This document shows positions 11,811 through 23,540 of a stretch of 64,000 nucleotides of DNA, in pieces (within the stretch, counting starts at the first letter, position 1; each line of letters begins with the position of its first letter). The position numbers and the translations under genes were made by a program. The DNA is from Trichoplax sp. H2 (Eukaryota; Placozoa; Uniplacotomia; Trichoplacea), in the NCBI GenBank assembly GCA_003344405.1, contig NOWV01000106.1:124001-188000 (forward strand), given 5' to 3'. Below the pieces are notes generated by a model. That model had not been told where the DNA came from, searched no databases, and saw nothing but the letters and a program-made list of their open reading frames with translations.

Positions 11811-14800
11811 CTATATGTTATTATTATCCGAACTATCTTCAGTGACTTCTGGAGGCCAGTCTAAATCAACGGACTAAATAATTAGATATACGATTAGCTG
11901 AATAGGTTATACTGTATACTATATAGGATCAACGTAAGTGATATGAAAAATAGAATGAAATAGGTATGGCTAGATCTTACTTCAACATCCAACTCCAGAA
12001 TATCGACTCCCATATTTAGTAGTGTACATAAGTTCGGCTTGGTTCTGCCCAAATCACCATGAACAAATTCCTTTATATAAGTGCCGGCCTGCGTGGTTAA
12101 GTATAGTTTAAAGTGATGGGCATCAAGATATTCGGTTTTCATCGACCAAATCATTCTGCAGCGAACAGCCAACGTTCGTCTGGAATTCCAATACAAGAAG
12201 AAACATTACGTCATAGTACTGATTTCACAATTACGATAATTTCTATCATGCTTATACCGGCATACTGATTGATGTAGTTAAAGTGCTGTATTACAAGACT
12301 GGCTGTGGCACCACCTTGACATCAATATTATAATTATTTACCTGTGTAGAACGCGCAGTGGTGTTTTCTGTTCTATTGTTAGCTCCTATCAAGTATGTAA
12401 TCGTTACTTATCATTCGGGTTATCGACAGTTATAATACCTAATTTCGACATTTATCACCTTCATATTGCATAAGGGCAGTATTTTATCTTCGTTGATAGT
12501 CTCGCTACAATATACTAAAGCACTGAATCATGATATTAACAAGTCTAGATTAGTAGCAGTAATGAAATAACTCGTCCTTTTCCACTACTCGATTCATTGT
12601 TATTAAATCCTGAAATATGCTTGCGAATACCTGTAAGTTTTCGTCTTGTTTTCTTCTCCATCTTTGAGTTTTGATGCATCCCACCTACGTCATGAATAAA
12701 TAGATCTTACTGATAATCATGGTTTATTTAATGTGTATATGATAAAACAATTAAATGATATAACAATAGACCTTTTCACCATTTGTAAGTCCTTAACTTT
12801 AATGCTATCTGTAGCAAAATTAATTTTCTAAAATGTCATAAAAGTAACTCGATGAGAAACAACGTCCTGCATATGCTGTAAAATTAACAACAGATAATAC
12901 AGTATATTAAGGCAGCGTACATTTTGTAACTGTAAAACCTCCATTTTTGTCATAAATGGTGAACGAGGATTTAGTATTTCAGCTATAAATGGACGTCCTA
13001 GCGTAAAATATTATGTACAAGGAAAACTCATAAATTATATATAACAATAAACATTGTATTTTATTGATATAGCTTCGATAGTTTACATTGTAAGTAACAT
13101 GATCATTCCTATCAATGAGATATTAATGATAGTAACCTTTCCCTAGCATACGAACATCAATGTCTTCACGACCAGAAGATGAAAATTTACAACCTGTAAG
13201 CCATATAACCGTTTTTACAATAAATATTACAGAATATGATAATTGCGACTAATGTACGCAATTATCTCATTGCAAGCAATTAACTATGACAGACCATCGG
13301 CATTCACTTTTGCTATGATTGGATCGCAGATAAGCTCCTACAATTTTGCATTATTATAATTTATTGAACTTAATTTTAATCCTTCATATGCGTTCGTATT
13401 AAATCCATATCTTATTTATAATTGTAAGATGAACTAGAGATACTATTCGTACCTGTACAGAAGTATCCCCTTTACGGATGCCATCTATAATCCAAGGCGT
13501 TTGACTGATAGTTCGATCGTACTTATTATATCGCCCTTTAGGTAATGATCAAATAGTAAGATTTTTTTTCATTGATATACGAATTACATGCAAGAATATT
13601 TGAAAAAAGAGCTTCTGTAACTATAGCTGGTATTTCTATTACACAGCTACAAGCATCTACAACTTTGGAATGGAATATGAACGTCGAAAATAAATGGTAG
13701 CACTTGCCAGCCATAAAAATTGATTGACGATTAAAGTTCACTTTATATGTAACTGATTCAGATGTAGATTTTGGGGGGTAAGAGCTATATCTAGGAAAAT
13801 TTAAAAATATGCAGTGATAATTAGTTACTATGAACATGGCTAAATAGTAACTAGGGTTTACTATATTTATACTTATACTTTCTAAATTCCTGGGAGGTAA
13901 TTGTTTGAAGGATATTTCGTACAGACGTTGCATTAAGCAGTGGACTACCACAATGTTTCTATAAATTGATTGTAATGTAAAAACAGATTCATTTTCTTAA
14001 GACGGCGTAGTTGCCATTGGTACAATATACCGTAAACTTATTCAAATTTTTAGCGCAGAAATATTACTTTAGAGAGGTGTGATCTCCGCCGCAATTTTCT
14101 CGGTGGGGATGAGGGGCTGACATAACTACAATTTACATAAAGAAGTTCATAAATTTAAGAAATAATTTATATTAGCTTTTTTGAAGAGTTATGTATGACT
14201 AGTAGTTGTACTATATAAAAGATGTTTATTTAATGGTACTTAAGCACAAAAGACTATTTTTTATTTTTTTTGGAGTACTTGTTAAAGAAGTCATCGTCAC
14301 TTTCGGATTCCGGAAATAAAAACTCTATCTTGACTTGAAATAAACTCTGTAACCATAGAAAATTAAAATAAGATCTTTCACAGACCGTAACAACGATTGA
14401 TAATTTAGTAGATACTAGCAAAATTTTACAACTAACCTGATATTTATGAATGACATTATAAAATTTATCTAACATTCCACCACAAATCCATTTAAACGCT
14501 TCTTTAACGGTAACAATATCTTCGTATTGGGAATACTTCTCATATCTATTTCTGTTTTAGGTATAAATTGAGGAATACAAAAAATGCAATATAGACCTTG
14601 TGACAGCACTGTTATAGACCGAGTAGTAATTAAGAATAACTTTCACACTGGTGATACATATGACTGTTATTGTATAGCTGAATCAAATTGGTTACATGAA
14701 GGAAATTGTAAATATATCACTCCGAACTATATACGTGCCTATTTGATATATTTCTGTGTACTGATCTAAATAATTTTTAACTCACTTAAATTGTTCCTGC

Positions 14801-15724
14801 AGATAGATCCAAATAGAATGCTAAATTAATTGCAAATTACTGTTAGCAGATATATTGATCTTTGAAATCAAGTTTATAACATTTAATATCCATGATGTAA
14901 AGGTTACCTCTCGTACGATAAAGGCAGGCGGAAGCGATACACATAAATCGTAGTCTTTATACTCATATAAAGATTCAGTAATATCCTTATGTAGCTACAG
15001 ATTTCAGTTTTAAGATATCTTACTAATAGCATTTGTAAACAATACCATCAATTGATATGAATGCATTCTCCTTAGAATAAAGTAAATTTCTATCAAGTAT
15101 GCAGATACCATACCTTCTCGACGAAACTTTTATCGCAATAATCTTGTAAAACACCTAAACATGTAGCGCATGGTATTTCTTTGATATCGTTCTGTTTTTG
15201 TTCGGAATTTTCGATTAAAGAATTCAACTGTTGCTCATTACTTGCATTACTTTGATAAGCTATTAAATCGCTACTAGTAAATTCACCAAGGGACTGTATG
15301 GTATCGTTTAAAACCTAATAAGAAAAGATTTGTAAGATTGAGTGACAACTATACAATTTAAGTTAAAGATTTTCGTTTTGTGTCGTGAATATAAAAAATT
15401 TATTTACTTCGCAGGAAATCATTTGCAATCTAATAAACATTTAGGAAGTAGACTAATAAATAAGGCACTTTAAAATTTTAGTTAGCTTTGATGGCTTAGC
15501 ATTGTTATCATTATAGAGAAATACTCTAAGTTAATGATAATTTATAGGCCTCATATACAATAAGACCTCCACACAAATCATCGATAACTTACGCAACGAG
15601 GTTGTTGGTAAACATCAATGTTTTTCTCGCCTAAAAAACGTAGAATGCATCTTGCGCAACAGGAAGCTCGCCGGAGTACATTGACAATTGGTCCAGCAGA
15701 ATTGGTAGGTTCAAATAAACGTAG
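11811..15724 (-). CDS. PUS10: tRNA pseudouridine synthase Pus10
   Basis: Sixteen exons were placed in phase: 15724-15593, 15314-15114, 14994-14908, 14820-14786, 14551-14437, 14346-14279, 14125-14068, 13958-13879, 13790-13708, 13535-13453, 13337-13295, 13193-13137, 12997-12949, 12827-12772, 12684-12631, then 12522-12459, 12385-12342, 12179-11981 and 11873-11811 at the 3' end (19 in all). The first exon carries CCARCILRFLG and the second CATCLGVLQ, the two zinc-binding Cys pairs of the Pus10 N-terminal domain. The catalytic half is nearly collinear with human: RYNKYDRTISQTPWIIDG, SSSGREDIDVRMLGKGRP (the catalytic Asp is in this motif), EQKTPLRVLHR, TQAGTYIKEFVHGDLGRTKP and a C-terminus with DLDWPP. 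Pus10 makes pseudouridine in the tRNA T-arm and has been linked to microRNA processing in animals. The initiating Met was not found and should lie above 15724. The exon 14125-14068 is the least certain. Confidence 0.93.
13536..13707 (-). other. GC-AG intron in PUS10
   Basis: Between exons 13790-13708 and 13535-13453 the only junction that restores the conserved FMAG-RYNKYDR sequence uses a GC donor (GCTG|GCAAGT) with an AAAG acceptor. GCAAGT is the usual context of minor GC-AG introns spliced by the major spliceosome. Confidence 0.8.
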
Positions 15725-17457
15725 CTAAGGATAACAATTATGGATAAGAACTGTTATCAATGCACTTACTGCAAAAACATACAGCAACTCATAAGTCAAA
15801 TGTATGGTTTCCAATATGAGCAAATGAATTAGATCTTTAAGCAATATTTATAAATATTAATTTATGTATTTATTAATTATTTATTTATTAATACCAATAA
15901 GTAACTTTGCTCTTTAATATAATTCAGTACTACCGATTGTAGAATGAGATCCGTTGGACATAAAGTAATAGCATTTAGAGTAAGTTGAGCTAAAATAAGT
16001 CCATACATGTATTAGGCATCGTTAGATACTACATCGTAAAGCCATCACTAATCGGCAGTATGCAACTGTAGATCATACAGTATTTGTACTGTACTATAAT
16101 ATATTGCGTATTCTATGTTGTATAACATATTGTATAACTACTGAACTCTAGAAAGGAAGCAGAAAACAGAAACTACAATGCTCTATAACAACATGAAGGT
16201 ATACGAATTATCATTACAGTATACGTATGCGATTTCAGTTGTCGCTTTTTGTGCGTGTATAATGCATGCTCCATGCAGCTAGCAAAATGTATATTATTAT
16301 TTTTCTTATTAATAGTGAGTTGACCAAGTTTATCCAGAATCTAGATCGTGTGAGTAATAATACGCGAAATAATATACGTATAGTGCGATGATATCATGGT
16401 ATCCTAAGTACACAGGGCCTGCACAGAATAGAGCAATATACTCTACTGTATTGCATAGGTGGTAGTAGGCAGATGATGATGCAACTATCCAATTATAAAT
16501 TAATCAGACCTGCAGTTAATATAGCACAATATAAGGGAAATAGTTATCGATGTACTGTGGCTCTTTCGTTGTTGCAAAGCTCAACGAGCTAATTTTGCAA
16601 AGCACAGTAGGTCTTTTTATTTAGAATTGTAAATAGGCAATTGGCATATCATATCGTGTACAATACGAGTAGTCAACGTCGATATGATAGTTCATCTTGG
16701 TATCTCTCTATTTATCAGTATCCTTTATCATGATGAAAGTACAATTAAAAATGCCTCTTCCTCCAAATCATCCTCTCTTTACTCGTATGCATACGCACAA
16801 TATATTATGGCAATATTTCAAATTGGACGTGCACGTACATTTAAATAGTGTATCGTCGAATGGTAAAAAGTCACACAGGAAAAGAATCTTACTTGCGTTA
16901 TTAATTTTTTTGCAGCCATGCAATCTATACACCAAGTTGAAGGCAGTTCATTTATTTTATCTTAAAAAACTAACTAAATGACTGATATATTTGCTTCCAG
17001 TCGTGGATTGCTCTAGCGGTTTCGGATTTGCTGCAACTGGAGCTACTGAAGTTGAGTACTGATGATACACATTATACACTCTATACTGTACACTTTCTAG
17101 GAATGCTACTTTAGTATAGCGTATAGTACTGTAGCTAGTGTACTGGTACAGTCTGTATAGAACTGTACCATGGTCTCCGTAGCTATAGCATACTAGTGAT
17201 AGGTGCAAATTCTAAATCTAGAATTACTGCAGTAGTCGTCTGATCATTTAGGTTAAATAAATGAATTAATCTAGGGAAGATTAGAAGACGCTTATTCTTG
17301 ATTTCCTTACAATTAAATCTAGTAGTAGACTACCTAGCTAAGTTTATTATGTTCATTTAAGTACATGTAGGCAATTTTAAGGATATAATGTGATTGTAGC
17401 CAGTATTGGCAGGCTTGCTTCGTTTCCATTGAGTAGACAAGGCATTGAGATTCCATC
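15725..17457. other. Intergenic spacer between divergent PUS10 and the kinase gene
   Basis: The missing PUS10 start exon probably lies in the first few hundred bases. Near 15780-15840 the minus strand has an open, phase-compatible stretch before a GTAAGTG donor, but it contains no ATG. The rest is AT-rich with scattered GTAC palindromes (16080-16110, 17090-17160). The open frames at 16697-16981 and 16957-17208 lack any support. Confidence 0.5.
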
Positions 17458-19163
17458 ATGGAAGAAAATCAAGATCGCGATTATTGTGACAATAGACAGT
17501 ACCATAATGTTAAAACTTGGCCAGGAAAGTGTTCTGCATTCGATCAATCTCGTGATACTCATAATATTTTCATTTCCGTTGCTGGCATAACAGGTAAACT
17601 ATTTAAAATTCAGGCGCCTAGTCCCTGACCCTTTATTATTGCCATTTTAATGTTGATACAAATGGTTGAAGAAACTAATTTATTACAGCTTCTGGTAAGA
17701 CCTCTGTCACCAAAGCTCTTTCAAAATCACTTTGTGTACCTTCCTTTCATGAACCTGTACTGGATAACAACTATTTGCGCGATTTCTACCGTAATCCGAG
17801 GCGTCATGGTTTTGCTGTTCAGGTACAGTTATGAAATTGGTTTAATCGTCCGTTATACTCTATTACTCCTAATTATAATTTATTTAATGTATAGTACTGT
17901 AGGTGTATACGCCGATTGGTATATGAATTACTGCATAATTATACGTGTTTGCCTCCAGTAGTTTATTTCTTGCTCTATTTCTGTATATAATTTGTACGTG
18001 TACACTTAGTGTGTATTTTATAAATAAAGTTTTATGTAGAAACTTAACGATCTACGTATATCTAGACAAAGTATCACTTATGATTATCAATCAATCAATC
18101 CTCAACGTAATGCAATTGTAGATATCGCCTTTAGGCACGGATATTTCATGATCTGATGGATTATAATGATATACACATAATTATTAAAGATGCATATCAC
18201 ATACTATACGATGTACGTATACTCGTAAAATGGAATATACGTCGTATACACTAAGAAGGTTCATGTGCCTTGACGTTATGTTGGATAGTGTAAACTACAA
18301 TGTAGTCTTCTAATTCTAATTATTTATTGCTAGTTTTAGCGTCATATAGTTTATGGAACTAGTTAGGATTTGTGTACTGTGAGAGGACTACCAATGGTAC
18401 TACGACTTATGCCGTTTTTAAAGGAGAAACGTACTTACCCTTTTATTCCAATTTTGTAGGTTAATTTATTAAATGCTCATTTCCAGCAACAACAGCAAAT
18501 AGTTTGGCAAGGTCGAGGTGGAATTCAAGATAGATCTATCTACGAAGATCTTGTGTATGCTAAGGTAATATCAGACTAATATATTAAGATTGCTTGAAGT
18601 TATTTCTTAACTCGGTACTAAATAAATAAATTTCCTAGCTATTCCATGCTCACATTCATATATTCTATCACTAATGTACGGATCGATTTTTATCAATAAT
18701 AATTACAGGTGTTAAAAGACACTGGGCTAATGGAAGAAAGAGAATATAATACTTACACATCACTTTTTAACAATTTATCCAACTTTTTGTAAGTCAAGTT
18801 ATCCGCCTATGATATTTGAAGGGCATTAGATGCTAATATGATGCATGCATGTCAACGGTCAATATATTACTTAATACAGCAACCGTAATTGATCTATCTA
18901 GAAAGAGACCAAATTTAATCGTCTATCTCGATGTAACGCCTGAAGAATGTAAGGCACGAATTGACAAACGCGGCTGTAAAGGAGAATCGGGAATTACTAT
19001 CGAATATCTAAAATGTCTACAAAAAGGTTATGAAGAATTCATAACAGAAATGTCGCGTGTTCTCCCTGTAATCAGAATAAAATACAAAGAACTCCATTCT
19101 ACCGAAGATATCGCGAATATTGTCGTAAGGTTTGTTGATTACCTTAATGCGCAACATGTGTAA
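17458..19163 (+). CDS. Deoxynucleoside kinase (dNK family, DRS-motif type)
   Basis: Five exons (17458-17593, 17689-17822, 18460-18564, 18709-18788, 18902-19163) keep frame and give 238 residues. The enzyme should phosphorylate deoxyribonucleosides at the 5'-OH in nucleotide salvage. Residues 41-51 form the P-loop VAGITASGKTS, split by intron 1. An EPV segment follows, then IQDRSIYED at about 112-120, the catalytic/base-binding motif. NLIVYLDVTPEE carries the core beta-strand, and the Arg-rich lid follows (ARIDKRGCKGESGI), then YLKCLQKGYEEFI. Animal dCK/dGK/TK2 and insect dNK have ERS; DRS with this following sequence is more like bacterial and amoebozoan deoxyadenosine/deoxyguanosine kinases. 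No mitochondrial targeting signal is obvious. Substrate cannot be read from sequence. It is divergent from PUS10. Confidence 0.88.
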
Positions 19164-20340
19164 ACATACAGAGATGAAAATTACCCTTTTTCTATTTGGC
19201 TTCAAAAATTGGCACAGATACTATTGAAACTCGACTAATCGTGACACCTAATCGTTCTGTATTTTTGCAACAGAAAATACGCAGAAATAACCTCTGTGTG
19301 GTTAATAGATCCAGAGAAATTTTCAAGATGAAATAAGCTATGACTGTATTTTATTCACTATTTTATGTTGGATTCTTCAATTGATAGCGTGCAGACTTGC
19401 TGCATTTTACGTATAGCAAATAGAGAATGAATCCGGTTTTTATTGAGATGTAATTTAGCAGTTTACGAATTGCTAATTTATCAAGCATTGTTAGCCTAGG
19501 TTAGATCAATTGCAATTGAGCTTAATTGTCTTTGACCTTTACAGCTCTTGTTTTATATCGTAAGTTAATATTACACTGCATAGGTTTAGCTAGCCCGAAA
19601 ATTTATCTAGCTTTGACACTAATGTAATTTAGCAATTTATGAATTGTTAAATTCATTTAATATTATTACCCTATACTAGGTCAATTCTATTTGAGCATAA
19701 TTTCATTTTACTACATTTTGGATTATATTCGTGATACAAGGAGAATGGATCAACATGATACTAGACGGTTTTTATTTGTTCTAAATTTATAAGGTGCTTT
19801 ATCAATGGGATCGATTGAATCATCTACTATTATGCGTTTATATATATGTGCATTATAAAATTTTACTGCAGATAAAATTAGTAATTTCTAATATAATGAT
19901 CGTTATTACTCGTGGGTATGATGACATCTTTTTTTATAGTACTTGGATTGTTTCTTTTTTTTTTAAGCTAATACTCACAATAGCAGTTTGATCGTATGAA
20001 TTATTCCGTAGACTAACAGAGAATGACACAGAATGGAAATAAATGATATTATGGCTAAAGTGACTACTTGAGGAATAAAATAGAGAAAGTAATTGACGCC
20101 TTATGTCAGCTCTGAGTGCTCAATTCACCAGATGACAGTGACTCCATTATGATCGGGTGTAATGAATTTTATTTATTTATAGTGGTATTTAAACTCTTAA
20201 GTAGAGTACTAAAATGGTTCAATATGATGGATATTGTACTTCAAGGCTCTTGCATAGCCAGCTTAAGCTTGAAATTGAAAAGATTTTGCTGTTAATTCAG
20301 GCTTTAGCCTTGGCATATATAAACCATAAGGTGCTATCGT
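19164..20340. other. Intergenic spacer with a diverged direct repeat
   Basis: Two related segments, about 19449-19540 and 19623-19710, share tgtaatttagcarttta-gaattg-taa and later ctaggt-aatt-ttgagc-taatt. They look like an old local duplication. No gene is seen. The open frame 19794-19991 is Leu/Ile/Tyr-rich noise. Confidence 0.5.
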
Positions 20341-20499
20341 GTTTTAATTACTTATATATAGAAATTTAGAGTGAAGCATAGCGAGCGAGTGGTAACCGTT
20401 ATTACAGTGTAAAGGCTTCGAGTGTTGGGAGATATGAGAGCAGAAGTCGAAGTGTCAAGCATAGACATAAAAAGGTAAAAGCTAGTTGTCAGTGAAGTT

Positions 20500-21240
20500 A
20501 ATATCCTAATGGATACTCGTAGAAGGGTGAAATCGAATTTTTCTACTAGGCCATCAATTCATTGTCATTGAGTGATCTATGATTAGGCATTAGGCATAGA
20601 AGGCTGCAAAAACCGCTCGCTACTGTATGTGCTTTTTCTATGCAAATTTGCAATTTGTTACTTTGTGCTGTATAAAAGTAGGGTGGGTAATCAGGTCGGA
20701 TGTGGTGGGATCGATACTGGTAGATGAATGAAATGTAATTTTCCTACTAGGCCATGAATTAGTCGTCATTGAGTGATGGACAGTATGATTAGGCATAGAA
20801 GGCTGCAAAAGCCGCTAGCTACTGTATGTGCTTTTTCTATGCTAATTTGCAATTTGTTACTTTGTGCTGTATAAAAGTAAGGTGGGTATTAAGGTCGGAT
20901 GTGGTGGGATCGACACTGGTAGAAGAATGAAATGTAATTTTCCCACTACGCCATGAATTAATTGTCATTGAGTGATCTTTGATTAGGCATTAGGCATAGA
21001 AAGCTGGAAAAACCGCTAGCTATATGCTTTTTCTACGCTAATTTGCAATTTGTTACTTTGTGCTGCATAAAAGTAAGGTGGGTAATAAGGTTGGATGTGG
21101 CGGGATAGACACTGGTAGAAGAATGAAATTAAATTTTTTTTTCCTACCACGCCATGAATTAGTCGTCATTGAGTGATGTACACTGTACAGTACAGTATGA
21201 TTAGGCTAAGAAGGCTGCAAAAACCATGAGTTGTTCAGTA
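20500..21240 (+). repeat. Tandem array of unit A (about 195 bp), left block
   Basis: About four copies begin near 20520, 20715, 20913 and 21108, marked by gayactggtagaagaatga. Each carries gtcattgagtgat, gattaggca(ttaggca)tagaa, an Ala-like run aaaaccgctagct, tttgcaatttgttactttg and gctgtataaaagta, a perfect TATA-box-like word at a fixed place. The oldest-looking copy is on the left. No open frame is conserved between copies. Confidence 0.9.
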
Positions 21241-21269
21241 GTAAACCTATACAATTACGTACAGTAGAG

Positions 21270-21630
21270 TAAGACCGAAGTCAACACTAGTGTCACTCAC
21301 GAGTACTGTATGTCGACCTGCACTCGGTCAGTTGATACAACATTGTAGAATACAATGCGTATGGACGTACAGCAGCAAGTGAAACGCTACGAGTGACATC
21401 GTTTTGGGTGAAGCTGGTCTACAGAACACTAGCGTCACTCACGAGTATTTCGACCTGCATTCGGTCAGTTGATACAACATTGTACAGTAGAATACAATGT
21501 GTATGGACGTACAGCAGCAAGTGAATCGCTACGAGTGGCATCGTTTTGGGTGAAGCTGGTCTACAGAACACTAACGTCACTCACGAGTATTTCGAACTGC
21601 ACTCGGTCAGTTGATACAACATTGTAGAAT
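21270..21630 (+). repeat. Tandem array of unit B (about 137 bp), left block, cut by gap
   Basis: Copies start near 21283, 21424 and 21566 and the last runs into the N gap. Each carries gtcactcacgagta, cctgcaytcggtcagttgat, the hairpin cattgtagaatacaatg, acgtacagcagcaagtga, gctacgagtgacatcg and tgggtgaagctggtctaca. The copy at 21424 has 5 extra bases (cagta) inside the hairpin loop. Confidence 0.9.
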
Positions 21631-21650
21631 NNNNNNNNNNNNNNNNNNNN
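21631..21650. other. Assembly gap (20 N)
   Basis: A run of 20 N lies inside the composite tandem array, between a truncated unit B on the left and a unit A on the right. The true length is unknown. Confidence 0.99.
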
Positions 21651-22190
21651 GACACTGGTAGAAGAATGAAATGTAATTTTCCCACTACGCCATGAATTAA
21701 TTGTCATTGAGTGATCTTTGATTAGGCATTAGGCATAGAAAGCTGGAAAACCCGCTAGCTATATGCTTTTTCTACGCTAATTTGCAATTTGTTACTTTGT
21801 GCTGTATAAAAGTAAGGTGGGTATTAAGGTCGGATGTGGTGGGATTGACACTGGTAGAAGAATGAAATGTAATTTTCCCACTACGCCATGAATTAATTGT
21901 CATTGAGTGATCTTTGATTAGGCATTAGGCATAGAAAGCTGGAAAACCCGCTAGCTATATGCTTTTTCTACGCTAATTTGCAATTTGTTACTTTGTGCTG
22001 TATAAAAGTAAGGTGGGTAACAAGGTCGGATGTGGTGGGATAGACACTGGTAGAAGAATGAAATTGAATTTTTTTTCCTACCACGCCATGAAGTAGTCGT
22101 CATTGAGTGATGTACACTGTACAGTATGATTAGGCAAAGAAGGCTGCAAAAACTGAGTTGTTCAGTATTAAACTCATACAATTACGTACA
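21651..22190 (+). repeat. Tandem array of unit A, right block
   Basis: Three copies begin at about 21651, 21848 and 22043, with the same landmarks as the left block, including gctgtataaaagtaaggtggg. The 21651 and 21848 copies are almost identical to the copy at 20913, so the right block may be a segmental duplicate of the left. Confidence 0.9.
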
Positions 22191-22905
22191 GTAGAGTAAG
22201 ACCGAAGTCAACACTAGTGTCACTCGCGAGTATGTCGACCTGCACTCGGTCAGTTGACACAACATTGTAGAATACAATGCGTATGGACGTACTCACGTAC
22301 AGCAGCAAGTGAATCGCTACGAGTGACATCGTTTTGGGTGAAGCTGGTCTACAGAACACTAGCGTCACTCACGAGTATTTCGACCTGCATTCGGTCAGTT
22401 GATACAACATTGTAGAATACAATGCGTATGGACGTACAGCAGCAAGTGAATCGCTACGAGTGACATCGTTTTGGGTGAAGCTGGTCTACAGAACACTAGC
22501 GTCACTCACGAGTATGTCGACCTGCACTCGGTCAGTTGATACAACATTGTAGAATACAATGCGTATGGACGTACAGCAGCAAGTGAATCGCTACGAGCGA
22601 CATCGTTTTGGGTGAAGCTGGTCTACAGAACACTAACGTCACTCACGAGTATTTCGAACTGCACTCGGTCAGTTGATACAACATTGTAGAATACAATGTG
22701 TACGGACGTACAGCAGCAAGTGAATCGCTACGAGTGACATCGTTTTGGGTGAAGCTGGTCTACAGAACACTAACGTCACTCACGAGTATTTCGAACTGCA
22801 CTCGGTCAGTTGATACAACATTGTAGAATACAATGTGTACGGACGTACAGCAGCAAGTGAATCGCTACCAGTGACATCATTTTGGGTGAAGCTGGTCTAC
22901 AGTAC
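22190..22905 (+). repeat. Tandem array of unit B, right block
   Basis: The marker gaacact recurs at 22354, 22491, 22628 and 22765, an exact 137-bp period, preceded by a partial first copy at about 22212. Sequence identity between copies is high. The array ends at 22900 in GTAC-palindrome DNA. Confidence 0.92.
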
Positions 22906-23540
22906 TACAGTGCAGTACACGTGTTCCGATTTCTAGTACTGCACTGTAGTAACTACTGTACTGTACTCTATGGAAGTAAATGTGCAGTACAGTGTTCTAG
23001 ACCGTATCATGCGCTACTAGATGCAGTATAGCAGCGTGATGAATTTCAATCTCCATTTTTCAAAATGAAATACAAAGGCCAAAAATGCATCGATTTTATT
23101 TCAATTTGATATAAATCGGTAATCAGATCATCCTCTTTTCATACCTATAACGTTGTACAGATTTTCTTTGGAAAATAAACCATAAAATATGCACTGATTT
23201 ATCTAGAAAGAAAATTCTTACCCACTCTACAAGTGGACACAGTACCAGGTATCTCTGGTAGTCTATGAGTGTACGTACTGTACCTACGGTAGTACGAAAC
23301 CCTACTGAAATAGGACAACATAACATTCATACTCTACTGTACGGTACTGTACAGGACAGCACCCTGTCTGATCTTCTACAGTACTTTACATTGTGAAGTA
23401 CAGTATCAAGTTGTCGACCAGGTTTTCACTCTGCTGTACAGTAGTTTTAACTTGCAAACTGACGACAACTGCAGTGTTATCCACAGCTTTTTTGTGATTG
23501 AAGAAGTGTTTCTCCAAAATCTTCAATCGAAAATTTAGAA
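22906..23540. other. Spacer upstream of CLPTM1, palindrome-rich
   Basis: It contains several tactgtactgta / gtacagtac words (22900-22990, 23330-23420). No gene is supported. The right end should hold the CLPTM1 promoter and 5' UTR. No TATA element is evident. Confidence 0.5.

Noticed and set aside
16697-16981. 94-codon plus-strand open frame
   Set aside because: Mixed hydrophobic composition with no domain, no splice partner and no promoter context. Kept only as unannotated spacer.
20500-22905. CRISPR-like or hammerhead-satellite explanation of the arrays
   Set aside because: Units are far longer than CRISPR repeats, with no unique spacers. I looked for a CTGANGA...GAAA core and did not find one in either unit.
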